Below are positions 1-10,101 of a DNA stretch of 42,293 bases, piece after piece; the first letter of the stretch is position 1; each line of letters starts with the position of its first letter. Location: the NCBI GenBank assembly GCA_001839685.1, contig MLAK01000765.1, positions 1-42,293 of the forward strand, in the 5' to 3' direction. The position numbers were made by a program, and so were the translations under genes. The notes beneath the pieces were generated by a model. It did no database searches. It was not told the origin of the DNA and saw nothing but the letters and a program-made list of their open reading frames with translations. The stretch comes from Tritrichomonas foetus (Eukaryota; Parabasalia; Tritrichomonadida; Tritrichomonadidae).

Positions 1-2599
1 CAAATTTCATCTTATTAAGTTCAATATATACTTTCTTGTACGGTAATGAAGAAATTTCTGAAATGTCATTTATTTTAATATTTGGAATTTGTTTTCCATT
101 TTTAATAAGATGAAAAATTGGGTTATTCTTATTTTTATAAATGGTTACTTTCTCTGCTATCTGGGGAGATTGAATCACTTCATTTGTATTAGGATCTCTA
201 ATATGAAAAACTGTATTAAAATAAAATTCTCTTGATAAATACATGATTGAATCACTTCCTTTAAATATTCGATGATTAATGTCTTTCCATAACACATTTT
301 GAAATGTTAGTTGTTTCAAATACTGGGATTGACTTCGAATTTTATTCTGAGTAAACTGTGTTTTAGTATTAATTTTTTGAGCTGCCTCAATAACTTTTTC
401 TTCAATAAGTTTTGTCGAAAAGTGCAAATAAATAAAAGAAAACCATCTTTGATATTGCGCAATTGAATAGTAACGTGTAACATCATAAACATGTGAAGCT
501 CGAATTATATAATTTCGATATTTATGAGAATGAATATCGAGAAAAGTGTTTGGTTCTATATTGGTGTTATCAGATAAAACACTTAAGATTGCTTTATGAA
601 TATTTTCTAAAAATTCTTCATCAAATTTTTTATTCAAGCAAACATCTATATTTGAACCAACATATTGATAAATTGACTCAAAATTATTTCTTTTCGTTTG
701 ATCAGTAAGAATCAACGAAATATTATGCATTTCTTGATCAGTTGGTAGGAGAGTAAAAACTGGAATCAAATAATCTGGAAGAGAGTATTTTCCACCCAAA
801 TCATTAATAATCATTAATTTATATGAATCATCAATAGTATCAACTGATGAATGATTTAATAGAAATAAAGTTTTTTCATCAATTTGAAAAGAATAACTAA
901 TTAAACTCTCTTCAGGAATTTCTGTTAGAGTCTTTGGATTCGATGATAATTCAATAACATAGTTTGGAATAATATTTTCAATGTCATAAAGATCATCTTT
1001 AGTAATAAAAGTTCCAAATTGGAGTGTATTATCATCAATTCGCTTAAAGAAATATAACAAATTTTGATCATTATTTTCTTTTTCGTTTTCACTGATAATG
1101 AGAGTGTTGATTCTATCACCTTTATTATTCCAAAGATCAGATTTTTGATACCATCTTAAAACAATATAAATAAGCATCGTTCTTTTACCTGTTCCTGTTG
1201 ATCCTTTAATATGTAAACTGCGATAACAATTATCTGAACAATAATCTTGAAGATAATTATAAATTGCTGGATAATATTTCAATATAACATATCCTTCTGT
1301 AATAAATTGTTTATGTAAATTATCTTGTTTTAAATGATACATAACATTGTTTCTTTTAATGATTTTGTTAGAAAAATTTGTATAAAAAAAATTAAACATT
1401 TCATTTTCAGGATTTAGTAAAATACTTGCAAAATTGTAAATTTGATGTTTAAGAAGTGATTCTGGGATTAAAATATTTTGTCGATTTATCATGACAATTT
1501 TAAAAAGATTGATATCAATCATGAACTTTTGAATTAATCTTGAATCTGGACATAAAATTAAAATATTTTTATTTTTGAATGCATTAAGAATGATATTTTG
1601 TGGATAAAGTTGTTCAATAAAAGTAATTTCATTTTCTTTTTTTCTTAGAGTTAGAGGTGAATTAATTTTCATCGATTGTTTTAGTATTTTAAGACTTTCA
1701 ATAAAAACATGGATATTATTATCAATTTCTTCATTGAGTTCTTTTAAAAAAAGATCCCATTCAGTAAAAATTAAGTCCAATTCGATATCATATTTATCTT
1801 TCATATTTAAATCATTACATGGAAAACTTTTGAAAGTGATATGATGAATAATATCACTTAAATTACGTTGAAATGTTAGTATCATATCTCCATCAAATTT
1901 CAGCCATAAAACCAAATTTAAAAAGAAACTGGTCAATTCAAAATAATCATTGTTTGCTATCTTTCGAGGAAAATACAATAAAGATTTAATATAATCAATG
2001 ATTTTTTTATCGACATTGTATTCAGTATATAATTCGAGTAACATTTTCATATTCTTTGGAGTTGTGTAAGGAATCAATGAATTTTCGAAAAATGAAGAAA
2101 AAGATGATTCAGTAAGTTCACAACGAGGAACTTGAAGAAATTGATCTCGAATCATGTCATCATATAAATCTATGATAACATTGTCAAAATGATTGGGATA
2201 ATTAACTTTTAGATCATCACCAACAATATTATTTTCAAATTTAAAATGTAAAAGAAAATCTTCATTCATCTCTTCATGAATCTCTTCTTTAATCTCTTCT
2301 TGATTGTATGAAGTCAAAAATAAAAAGTTCTCTGAATAATTTGGATTTTTGAATTTCATCTCTTTGAAAGTTGAAAATAATCCATCCAAAACATCTGATG
2401 AAGAGACAAAGTCAGCGTTGCAATATATCATCGATTTTTCATCTTTATTAAAAAATGAAAACAAGTTTGGATCTTTTGGCTTCCAATTTGCTGAAGAAGA
2501 ATGTTTTATAGAAATATTATTCATGAATCGAAATATATTGATTGCTTGTTTGCTGGATATTGTTCGAGTTTCTATATTCCTAGATACTGGAAAACTCAT
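1..2599 (-). CDS. Large P-loop NTPase-like protein, 3' end beyond window
   Basis: The minus strand is open without a stop for 866 codons, from the ATG at 2599 to the left edge of the window, so this is the N-terminal part of a longer protein. An in-frame TAA lies a few codons upstream of the ATG, which supports the start. A Walker A motif, GSTGTGKR, is at residues 466-473 (1181-1204), preceded by a beta-strand-like stretch (SLHIK) and followed by a hydrophobic helix. A possible Walker B is LMIINDLGG further on. The first 450 residues are Asn/Ile/Lys-rich and I recognise no domain there. The local pattern (aromatic/Pro region, then a strand, P-loop, and a helix ending near RWY) resembles the NTPase module of Crinkler/RHS-type proteins, which are often associated with transposons. 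That assignment is a guess; another STAND or AAA-type ATPase is possible. That an ORF exists is well supported, the family is not. Confidence 0.7.
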   Translation of the reverse strand, partial: MSFPVSRNIETRTISSKQAINIFRFMNNISIKHSSSANWKPKDPNLFSFFNKDEKSMIYCNADFVSSSDVLDGLFSTFKEMKFKNPNYSENFLFLTSYNQEEIKEEIHEEMNEDFLLHFKFENNIVGDDLKVNYPNHFDNVIIDLYDDMIRDQFLQVPRCELTESSFSSFFENSLIPYTTPKNMKMLLELYTEYNVDKKIIDYIKSLLYFPRKIANNDYFELTSFFLNLVLWLKFDGDMILTFQRNLSDIIHHITFKSFPCNDLNMKDKYDIELDLIFTEWDLFLKELNEEIDNNIHVFIESLKILKQSMKINSPLTLRKKENEITFIEQLYPQNIILNAFKNKNILILCPDSRLIQKFMIDINLFKIVMINRQNILIPESLLKHQIYNFASILLNPENEMFNFFYTNFSNKIIKRNNVMYHLKQDNLHKQFITEGYVILKYYPAIYNYLQDYCSDNCYRSLHIKGSTGTGKRTMLIYIVLRWYQKSDLWNNKGDRINTLIISENEKENNDQNLLYFFKRIDDNTLQFGTFITKDDLYDIENIIPNYVIELSSNPKTLTEIPEESLISYSFQIDEKTLFLLNHSSVDTIDDSYKLMIINDLGGKYSLPDYLIPVFTLLPTDQEMHNISLILTDQTKRNNFESIYQYVGSNIDVCLNKKFDEEFLENIHKAILSVLSDNTNIEPNTFLDIHSHKYRNYIIRASHVYDVTRYYSIAQYQRWFSFIYLHFSTKLIEEKVIEAAQKINTKTQFTQNKIRSQSQYLKQLTFQNVLWKDINHRIFKGSDSIMYLSREFYFNTVFHIRDPNTNEVIQSPQIAEKVTIYKNKNNPIFHLIKNGKQIPNIKINDISEISSLPYKKVYIELNKMKF

Positions 2600-3831
2600 T
2601 TGATTTCGAATTTCAGTCTCTAGTTATGCTATTTCTGAATGAGTATTATCAACCAACAGAACTCAGGGAAATCCCTTAAAACCTAAATGCAACATTTAGA
2701 CCAAATATAAGTTCAAAATATCCTTTCTGCCCGAATAAATACTCAAAAAGTTGCATTCTTTCAAAAATAACCAAATCCTCTATTTAAGATTTTGTCAAAA
2801 CTGCTAACTTCATTATTTTCAATGCTATCATAAGCTATGCTAATCTTTAAACCCTGATATTACTACGCAATTTTATGACAGAACTTATCAAATATGTTGA
2901 TTTAATAAAAAAGTGATAAGATCGTTCATTTTTTCTATAATTTTCGCATTTTTCTATCATTTACCGAGTATACATAATGAGGAAAGAATAAAATAAAAAA
3001 TAAGTAGACACCGAATTGGTGAAAGTAATGTATTTTATCTAAACTATACCGTAAAAGTGCCAAATATTAAATAAAATTTATAGCCTGCCAAAAATAGATC
3101 AAGTATTTAAACAATAAACAAATATGAAAAAGAAAATATTTTCATCAATAGATCATGGAAAATTTCAACAATAGATACATCAAAAACTTTAGATGATTTT
3201 CCATCATTACCTGTTCAAAAGCAACCCTTGATATATATTAGATGAAAAATATGGCGTTGAATTTGCAATATTGTGGGATAACTTCCTCCGTGATAATGTG
3301 GTGTTATTACTAATAATTGGACTATTAAGTACTTAAACACCCACATTACAAATCGATTATCTTTGGGATTTTTCGATTCGAAAGATCTCTCGAAAGTAAT
3401 ACATTCCAAAACCAATTTGTTCATTTATAATAATTGAGTTCACCTGGATAGTTTAACAAACAAGTTCATTACACAAACAAAATAGATGTTTATGTATTTT
3501 ATTTTGTTCTTTATATTTGGGTAACCTGAGGTTTTATTCCATCAATCTCAATTTCTAGTTTATCTCAAGGAAAATCAATTCTAATTTCTTTTTCTGAACT
3601 CCTACATGTATATTCAAAAACGATCAATTATTTGTGAAATATTAACTATTTGGTGTGTCATCTGCAAACAAGAGATACTCTCTTGGGTAAATACAATTGC
3701 TTGAAAGCTTGTGTATTTCAAACGCGCTATTTAACAGAATCATTCAATTAATCTTTTCTATAAATTAAAAATAATAATAATAATAATAAAAAACTGAAAG
3801 CCTAGAAATAAGTTAATAATGACTTCAAATT
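2600..3831. other. Intergenic, AT-rich, no supported gene
   Basis: This stretch separates the 5' end of the left-edge NTPase-like gene from the 3' end of the AP-2 alpha gene. No frame gives a convincing protein. Around 3200-3430 both strands have short open stretches, but none is recognisable. An (AAT)n microsatellite lies at about 3769-3790, just downstream of the adaptin stop codon. Confidence 0.6.
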
Positions 3832-6699
3832 TTACTTGAAGTTAGAATCGAGGATGTGCTGAATTGCACCAGTGATGTGAGGAGAAGTTCCCTTGATTTC
3901 AATTTGAACTTGTCCTGTGCTTTCGTCGGCGAAGAATCTTGCAAGGACACCTTGTGGATTTCCTTCGCATTGGATAATACCTGCACCAACAATGTTTAAT
4001 GGTGGTAATTGAAGTGGTAAAACTGGAATTCTTAATAATTTGTTGAGTACTTGTGTCATTTGCTGCATTACATCCTGTCCTTGTTGGACAGGATAAGAAA
4101 TTTTGGCTGTTTGGTTTGGTGCTGAGAATTGTCCCCAACGTGCGAAGAACATGTTCTGGTCCATTGGATAATTCATCATGAATTTGGAAATGACAAGAGG
4201 AAGCTTCATTGTTTCTCTGTAGTCTCCAGAAGATGCAGATGAGTAACCGAAAGTGAAGTTGGGTGGTGTAGAATATGGTGCTAACACAGTAAGTGCATAT
4301 TGGTAGGCAGCAAGTTGTCCTGGTTGTATAACTGGTGGTCCTGGACGTGGTGTTGTTCTAAAGAATGGAACAGGCAATAAGTTCAATTTCACGTTTGTGA
4401 CAGGTGTTTGCATCTTGTTCTGAATGGTGAAATTAAGGAATGCATTTGGTCCATTCGTTTGGATTTGAAGATTTAATGCAACACAGGCATCTTCGAAAAC
4501 AACACCATTGTCTTCGGTTAAGAATCGTTTGAAAACCATTTCTGGTGAGTTTGCAACTGCTGGAATTCCAGCATTTCCACCTCCAAAAGCAGAAAGAAGA
4601 TCATCTCCACCTTGCTGCTGTGCTGGTGATGGTGCCATTAAATCGTCGAGGGTGTTTCCGGTTAACACTTGTTGTGGTTGTTGTTGAATTGGTTGTTGCT
4701 GTGGTACTGATGGACCCACCATTCCACCTAATAAATCATCTTGTACAGGCTGTTGCTGCATTGGTGGTTGCTGCATTTGTTGTTGTGGAGCTGGTTGTTC
4801 AACTTCGGGAACACGAACAGGAAGAGAAGTCGCCATTGCTCCTTCATTTTGATCTTCCTCTTCTTCTTCATTGTCATTAATGACAGGTGCAGTAGCACGA
4901 GTTTCACTTAGAACTTGTTGTACAAGTGAAGACTTCCTTTCCTTGAATGGTGGAATTGGTTTAAATACAGCAGCAATAACATTTGGTGCGGCTTGGAGGA
5001 TTGATGCAAATTCAATGGCACGTTGTTGAATATCAATATTTTGGTTGTTTCTTAAAGGAACGATAAATTCGAGAACTGTACCTCTAACAGCTTCAAATCT
5101 TGCTCCGATTTTAGCCAAAGCAGAAAGAATAATAGATTTTGCATCTTCTGAAGCTGAAACAAACTTTTTCTTCAATTCGTCAATGATTTCCATTGGTTGA
5201 ATTGGAATCAAGTGTGCATATTCACCGACAAGTTGAGCAGCAAGCTTGATGAGACGATCATGTGCAGTAGAGCTTGTCATTGAGTTAAAAGATGTCAAAG
5301 TTGCGTATCTTTGGTATTGAGAGTTCATTGAAATGACTTGAACAACTCTATGCCAAACTCCGTCATGACATTCATCGCCTGCCAAAGTAATGAGTGTTAA
5401 AATAACGTCAACGTACCAAGCGAGATCAGTCATGAAGCTTTCAGCGAGAACTGCTATTTTCAGACAGAGTGGTTCACGCATTGTAATATCTGCAAACTTC
5501 AAATAGTTCAAAAGTTCTTGAACAATTTCTTCTGCACTCTCTTGTGTACAGAGCACGTATAAGAGAGAAAGGGTTCTTCGACGGATAGAGTTATCAGCGT
5601 CTCTTAATGCAAGGAAAAGAGTTTGCCTGTGCTTGTCAAGAGATGGAATTACATCAGGAGAAGCACTGACAAGTCTTGTTAATGTTTCGAGTGCAAGATA
5701 TCTCACGTTTGACTGCTTGGCGCTTAAAAATCCACCAAGGATTGCTGCGCTTTTCGCAAGATATTGAGAAGTCAGCTGTGTAGCAATCACAAGATTGATA
5801 GACTCGAAAAGAAGCATCATGTTTGCGTTCACTTCTTTCACGCTCAGAAGAAGATCGGTTTTTTGGAAACAGATGTCAATCACACGTGTCATCTTGTTGA
5901 TTTCTTCATTTGACCAGGATGTCTTGTATTGTAATATTCTCATATATTTCATGACCAGCCATGGCACTGGATTCCTTCCGTAAGTGTAGTCTAGCGGCAC
6001 AGAAAACTCGAAGAAGATTTTCGTGAGCATTTGAATAGCGATTGGGAAGATTTTTTGTAAATCGTTCGAATATCGTTGCATGAGAACTAAAACGAGTGAA
6101 GTTCCAGAAAGCTGGACACCGAAATTCGCATCCTGGAGAAGTCCTTTTAAGATTGGAACAGTATCGTCGTGTAATGTGAAAGTCGATGGAGTTTCGCGAT
6201 AAAGTCGAACTAAAGCGAGTGCAGCCTTTTTCTTAACAAAATCCGTGCTGCGACCTGATTTGAGAATGTTGAGGATTGTTGGAGCCAAAGTTTCGGCAAT
6301 TTCCGTTCCACCGATATTCGCGGCAGCTGAAAGAGCTAAGCACTGGGCAGCTTCGCTTTCAACGTTCATCATTTCTTTTCTGATATGCTCGATGATCATA
6401 GTGACGAGATCGTAGTTTCCGTTCAAATATACGCCGAGTGTGATATAGCCGATTTGCTTCTCGGAGAAGACAGGAGATGCAAGGAGTTCGATCATTTGTG
6501 GGAAGCCGAAATCAAAGGTGTAGCCGAGAAGGTGAATGTAAAGGAGTTTGGCGACATATTTCTTTCGATTATATCCGTTTAAGGAAGAGCCTCCAAAATT
6601 CTTCCTGATGTTGGCAAGCTCCTTGTTAACACGGCCTTTTTCTTCTTCTTTGCTGCGACAGCTGAGGCATTCAGTAATGAAGTTTTTAAGTCCTCTCAT
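3832..6699 (-). CDS. AP2A: AP-2 complex subunit alpha (alpha-adaptin)
   Basis: The protein has 955 residues, close to the 940-980 typical of alpha-adaptins. It is the large cargo- and membrane-binding subunit of the AP-2 clathrin adaptor at the plasma membrane. The N-terminus (MRGLKNFI...NKELANIRKNF...GYNRKKYVAKLLYIHLLG...EKQIGYI) matches the alpha-adaptin trunk start, including basic residues of the kind used for phosphoinositide binding. The armadillo-like trunk covers about 1-590. A Gln/Pro-rich hinge follows at about 630-720, and the appendage (ear) domain occupies roughly 720-955. The start is the first ATG of the conserved N-terminus. It is divergent from the MIZ gene on the other side of a 488-bp intergenic region. 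The alpha rather than gamma identity rests on the N-terminus and the long C-terminal ear. Confidence 0.93.
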   Translation of the reverse strand: MRGLKNFITECLSCRSKEEEKGRVNKELANIRKNFGGSSLNGYNRKKYVAKLLYIHLLGYTFDFGFPQMIELLASPVFSEKQIGYITLGVYLNGNYDLVTMIIEHIRKEMMNVESEAAQCLALSAAANIGGTEIAETLAPTILNILKSGRSTDFVKKKAALALVRLYRETPSTFTLHDDTVPILKGLLQDANFGVQLSGTSLVLVLMQRYSNDLQKIFPIAIQMLTKIFFEFSVPLDYTYGRNPVPWLVMKYMRILQYKTSWSNEEINKMTRVIDICFQKTDLLLSVKEVNANMMLLFESINLVIATQLTSQYLAKSAAILGGFLSAKQSNVRYLALETLTRLVSASPDVIPSLDKHRQTLFLALRDADNSIRRRTLSLLYVLCTQESAEEIVQELLNYLKFADITMREPLCLKIAVLAESFMTDLAWYVDVILTLITLAGDECHDGVWHRVVQVISMNSQYQRYATLTSFNSMTSSTAHDRLIKLAAQLVGEYAHLIPIQPMEIIDELKKKFVSASEDAKSIILSALAKIGARFEAVRGTVLEFIVPLRNNQNIDIQQRAIEFASILQAAPNVIAAVFKPIPPFKERKSSLVQQVLSETRATAPVINDNEEEEEDQNEGAMATSLPVRVPEVEQPAPQQQMQQPPMQQQPVQDDLLGGMVGPSVPQQQPIQQQPQQVLTGNTLDDLMAPSPAQQQGGDDLLSAFGGGNAGIPAVANSPEMVFKRFLTEDNGVVFEDACVALNLQIQTNGPNAFLNFTIQNKMQTPVTNVKLNLLPVPFFRTTPRPGPPVIQPGQLAAYQYALTVLAPYSTPPNFTFGYSSASSGDYRETMKLPLVISKFMMNYPMDQNMFFARWGQFSAPNQTAKISYPVQQGQDVMQQMTQVLNKLLRIPVLPLQLPPLNIVGAGIIQCEGNPQGVLARFFADESTGQVQIEIKGTSPHITGAIQHILDSNFK

Positions 6700-6794
6700 T
6701 TATTTCGATTAATACAGATCACTTATCGTCAGTAATTCACAGCTTTACATAATATTTCACAGGTTTACAATAATGTTAATAAAAAAAACTGATC

Positions 6795-6864
6795 GAATAG
6801 TTTACATCACTTGACGGTTAGATACTTTATTCGTTCAAAAACGAATAAATATTGTAAACTATTC
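6795..6864. promoter_or_regulatory. Nested perfect palindrome in divergent promoter region
   Basis: In the 488-bp region between the divergent AP-2 alpha and MIZ genes, GAATAGTTTACA (6795-6806) is mirrored exactly by TGTAAACTATTC (6853-6864). Inside that pair, TTTATTCGTT (6826-6835) and AACGAATAAA (6840-6849) form a second perfect inverted repeat with a 4-base loop. Two further near-copies of CACAG(C/G)TTTACA lie at about 6739-6775, closer to the adaptin start. The arrangement suggests paired binding sites for a dimeric factor or a cruciform. The regulatory role is inferred. The remainder of 6700-7187 shows nothing else. Confidence 0.45.
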
Positions 6865-7187
6865 AATTCCGATGCTTTCTCAACTAAAATTAATGAATTG
6901 TCAGATTTCAGATTACAAGATACAGGCAACTATTAATAATGTGATTAAAGATGTAAGAAAGTGATGATATTATTGCTATGATTAATGAGTCTTCTTCGTT
7001 TTTGTTTATATGACATGTGAAGCTTTAGTACCTTTAGAACTGTGTATATCAACAAAACTCAATGTTAATTATTTTGTATATTCACTGTGAATCCATTGGT
7101 GAATTTTTTTCTATATTTATTTGGCTGGTGTATTCAAAATACTCTCAATTTTTCGTCTAAAAAAAGCTGCGATTCCAAAAACAAAAA

Positions 7188-7895
7188 ATGACAGCAAATA
7201 AGAAACGAAGAGTTCAAATATTGAGACAAGTAAGACTTTCAGACATTCCAGAGAATCTACCAAAAATGTCAATTGGACCATCCGTAAATTCATTTAATTC
7301 GATGTATTCTTCAATGAATGGTATCAATTTGTACGCATATGGCAATAATCCAATGACAAGTACAACATCAGATTCTGCTGACCAATCAAACAATATTTCT
7401 TTTTATAGTTTTTTTGATCGTGTTGCTCCTCAAAATTTTCCAAGGATTATTGTAAATGGCATATTCAGAGATGTAAATGAAGTATTAAAATCAATCATTA
7501 CAGAGAGAGAACCAGCACCACCACCTTTAACTGGAATAAATAATGAAAATAATGATGGAACTAGCTTTAATTATCAAAACAATTTGAACTTAATGAATGA
7601 ATCAGAATCTTTGAATGCTTCTCCAACAAATAATGATGAATCCAATACCTGTCCAATCAGTTATGTACCAATAACATGTCCAGGACGTGGTGTAAACTGT
7701 AGACATGAAAAATGTTTTGATTTAAGACAATATTTATTACTATGCCTTGGTGAAAATGACACTTGTCCAATCTGCAATAGTGCTCTTAGATTTGAAGATT
7801 TACGCTTTGATCCAACATTTTTCTCACCAAAATTGTGTTTTGATATCCAAATGCGAGCTCCAAATGATGAATATTCCCTTGATTTCCTTTGGTAA
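7188..7895 (+). CDS. MIZ/SP-RING zinc finger protein, likely SUMO E3 ligase (PIAS/Siz type)
   Basis: The protein has 235 residues. The C-terminal part, about residues 152-215, carries the SP-RING/MIZ signature: CPISYVPITCPGRGVNC, then RHEKCFDLRQYL, then DTCPIC. This is the spacing of Cys/His ligands and the CFDL motif of PIAS/Siz ligases, which bring Ubc9-SUMO to nuclear substrates. No SAP or PINIT domain is visible. The first 150 residues are Ser/Asn-rich and low in complexity apart from a short conserved-looking stretch (FFDRVAPQNFPRIIVNG). At 235 residues it is much shorter than animal PIAS (over 500), so substrate recognition must be reduced or different. The ATG at 7188 is preceded by an A-rich leader. 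Confidence 0.85.
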   Translation: MTANKKRRVQILRQVRLSDIPENLPKMSIGPSVNSFNSMYSSMNGINLYAYGNNPMTSTTSDSADQSNNISFYSFFDRVAPQNFPRIIVNGIFRDVNEVLKSIITEREPAPPPLTGINNENNDGTSFNYQNNLNLMNESESLNASPTNNDESNTCPISYVPITCPGRGVNCRHEKCFDLRQYLLLCLGENDTCPICNSALRFEDLRFDPTFFSPKLCFDIQMRAPNDEYSLDFLW

Positions 7896-8429
7896 TTATT
7901 TTCAATCTGCTAATTTCCCCATTTTTGAGAGTTAAACATAAAATGTTTTTGAAGATTTAATCGAATGTCGTTTACACTTTCCTATGCGATTTTTATTTTA
8001 CGTGATTACACATATCATTAGGTATTTTCGTCTTAATGTTGATCTAATGTTTAGAATATGATTAGCATGATTCATATTATCTTCTTTTCTTCATCTCTAT
8101 ATTATATTTTGTGTTATGCTGGTTTATTGGTCAACAGAATTTGAAGGAAATCAGAAAATGTCAAGATTATCAAATTCTCTTTGATTAGAAGTCTATTTAT
8201 TTTAGACGAAAACTGGCATAAAGTTATCTTTATTTTTAAATACTTTGAAAATTTGTCCTATTAATCTTCAAAAGAAACTTCCATTAGGAAGTCATTTGGA
8301 TTCTTGATTGTAATAAATCACTAAGATGATAATCAACAAAGCAATGTTAACAAAAACAAGCAAATAGTTATAATAAAAAAACTGAGATAAAACTTTCATT
8401 TCTTTATTAATAAAACACACAAAAAATTA
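7896..8429. other. Convergent intergenic region, nothing recognised
   Basis: This 534-bp stretch lies between the 3' ends of the MIZ gene (+) and the 14-3-3 gene (-). It is AT-rich with no ORF, no strong repeat and no RNA gene that I can recognise. Confidence 0.6.
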
Positions 8430-9149
8430 TCATTCTTTCCAAGTAATTATTTTATCTCTCAGCTTTCTCGCAAATACCATTGCCTTTTGAAAAAGTGCTT
8501 CGCTCAGTTCTGAATTTGCTGCCAAAAGCTTGTTTACTTCAGATTCAGCGAGCTCGACTGCTCCATGGACATCTCTGGCTGATTCAGCAAGAAACATTGA
8601 TAAGTTTAAAACGAGAGCAAGTCGAGCGATTGAGTGAGGTGGAAGCTGAGCAGATGCAATTTTGTAAGCATCCGAATAGACGGATTTACATCTCAGCATG
8701 TAAAACTCTTTTCGCTCTTCTGGTGCAAATTCATAAACATATCTACAGAGGTCCCCCTGCAAACGCATAAACTCCACTTTGGCCTCAGCATCAGAATTCC
8801 CTGGAATCAACTGCTGATTGACAATAGACAAAATATCCTGGCAAGTTATTTCAAGATCGCTGTAATTTGACGCGTATACATCTTGAAGATGCGAAACGAC
8901 GGCTATTTGCCTTTCTCTTGTCTCTCTGATAATATTTTCGTTGAGCTGAGAAAGAGTTGATCTCATCGGACTAACGATCGCTCGAACAATGTCAAAGAAA
9001 AATTTTCGGCGCTTTGGAGAAAGTCGAGTGTCCATATCGATCGCATTTTTCATGACTGATAAAGCGTTTGTATAAAATTCTGCTCGAAAAAGTGACTTAG
9101 CTGTGAAAATCAGAAGCTTCCTTTGTCTGTTGAGAAGATCATTTTCCAT
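8430..9149 (-). CDS. Divergent 14-3-3 protein
   Basis: The protein has 239 residues, the usual 14-3-3 size, and is all-helical in character. 14-3-3 proteins are dimeric phosphoserine/threonine-binding adaptors. Family landmarks visible here are GDLCRYVYEF (the Arg-Tyr of the phosphate pocket), AYKIASAQLPPHSIARLALVLNLSMF (helix 7-8 region; family PTHPIRLGLALNFSVF) and the C-terminal LRDKIITW (family LRDNLTLW). In the second helix pair, the family Lys-x6-Arg pair of the phosphate pocket appears as VRAIVSPMR, so the basic pocket may be kept with Lys replaced by Arg. The rest is much more diverged than typical isoforms, which may mean altered client preference. The start ATG is followed directly by family-like sequence. 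Confidence 0.85.
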   Translation of the reverse strand: MENDLLNRQRKLLIFTAKSLFRAEFYTNALSVMKNAIDMDTRLSPKRRKFFFDIVRAIVSPMRSTLSQLNENIIRETRERQIAVVSHLQDVYASNYSDLEITCQDILSIVNQQLIPGNSDAEAKVEFMRLQGDLCRYVYEFAPEERKEFYMLRCKSVYSDAYKIASAQLPPHSIARLALVLNLSMFLAESARDVHGAVELAESEVNKLLAANSELSEALFQKAMVFARKLRDKIITWKE

Positions 9150-9867
9150 TTGGCTTTTATTCGTTATTTTTGATGGAATGAATTATTGGGGCACTTTTTA
9201 ATAGGAATTGAAAACTTTTTATATAGTTTATTTTTTAGGAAAAAGAATGATTTCTTTTCTCAGATCACAACTGAAAAGTGTTATGGATAAATTCGGCCTC
9301 CTATTATTTATATAATTGTTTCTATAGTTCGCGCTTGTGCCCAAGATTAGAATTAAAGATAAGATTAAAATTAAAGTAAAGATAAGAATTGAAGATGTGA
9401 TTAGAATTAAATCTAAAATTAAAGATTAGATTAGAATATCGTGATGTATGGAACCTAATTATATTTTGAAGATACAACAATTCCAAATATTTTTCATGAT
9501 TGAGGCAATCATGAACTTAATAAACTCAGAATTTACACATCAACGATGAATTTTTTTCATGCAGAAAAATGTGTGTAACGAAGATACTTTCATAATCCAA
9601 AAAATAGGATTACTCTTTACTCTTATCAGAAATGTTAAAGGAATATGAATTCAACATGACCCATGAAAATAAAAAAACAATCTCAGAGTCGCATCTTCGG
9701 AAGATATTCCTATTGACAATAAAGATGAAAGACAAGATGACAACTGGTAAAATGTGAGTAACGAATCTATTTTTTAAATGAAAAATATAAGCATATATAT
9801 ATGAATCAACTCTATATGAATCAGTGATAGAATTAAGTGAAGTGAAAATTTATTGAATGATTTGTGA
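9150..9867. other. Intergenic with purine-rich degenerate repeats
   Basis: Upstream of the 14-3-3 gene, the minus strand carries AAAAAGTT (9213-9220) and AAAAAGTGC nearby. These are variants of the GAAAAAGTT motif seen at other starts in this window. From about 9340 to 9437 there is a degenerate tandem of GATTAGAATTAAA-like units. A short perfect hairpin, CATGATTG/CAATCATG, lies near 9497-9515. No gene is supported. Confidence 0.5.
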
Positions 9868-10101
9868 ACGAACAAAGCAAAAGTATATGCTGAATTGGCA
9901 AAGAAACTAGGAATTACGATGCAACGATTGATAAAGTGTATTCCTAGGAATTCGTTTGACACTCGCAGGTGCATCAAATGTCGAGATTTTTATATTCTAT
10001 CACATAGAATTATATGTATTGTTTCCAAACTGTTCAACTCTACAGCCAGCGAAGTAAATGTTGAACGATCTTTGGTAGCCCAAACCATGGTACTTGATTA
10101 A
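9868..10101 (+). pseudogene. Relic of a transposase C-terminus, possibly hAT-like
   Basis: A short open stretch follows an in-frame TGA at 9865 and ends at the TAA at 10099. It encodes AKVYAELAKKLGIT... and then LFNSTASEVNVERSLVAQ (about 10040-10080). The S-x5-ER-S pattern resembles the C-terminal dimerisation segment of hAT-family transposases (family form: SA..ERxFS). The stretch lacks an N-terminus, is flanked by stops on both sides and sits in gene-poor DNA. I read it as a decayed fragment rather than a gene. The family assignment is tentative because only about 25 residues carry the resemblance. Confidence 0.35.

Noticed and set aside
3215..3424. 69-codon - strand ORF
   Set aside because: No recognisable motif and several overlapping short frames on both strands; likely chance.
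4545..4880. 111-codon + strand ORF with Val/Leu repeats
   Set aside because: Antisense of the Gln-rich hinge of AP-2 alpha; composition is a mirror of CAG/CAA-type codons.
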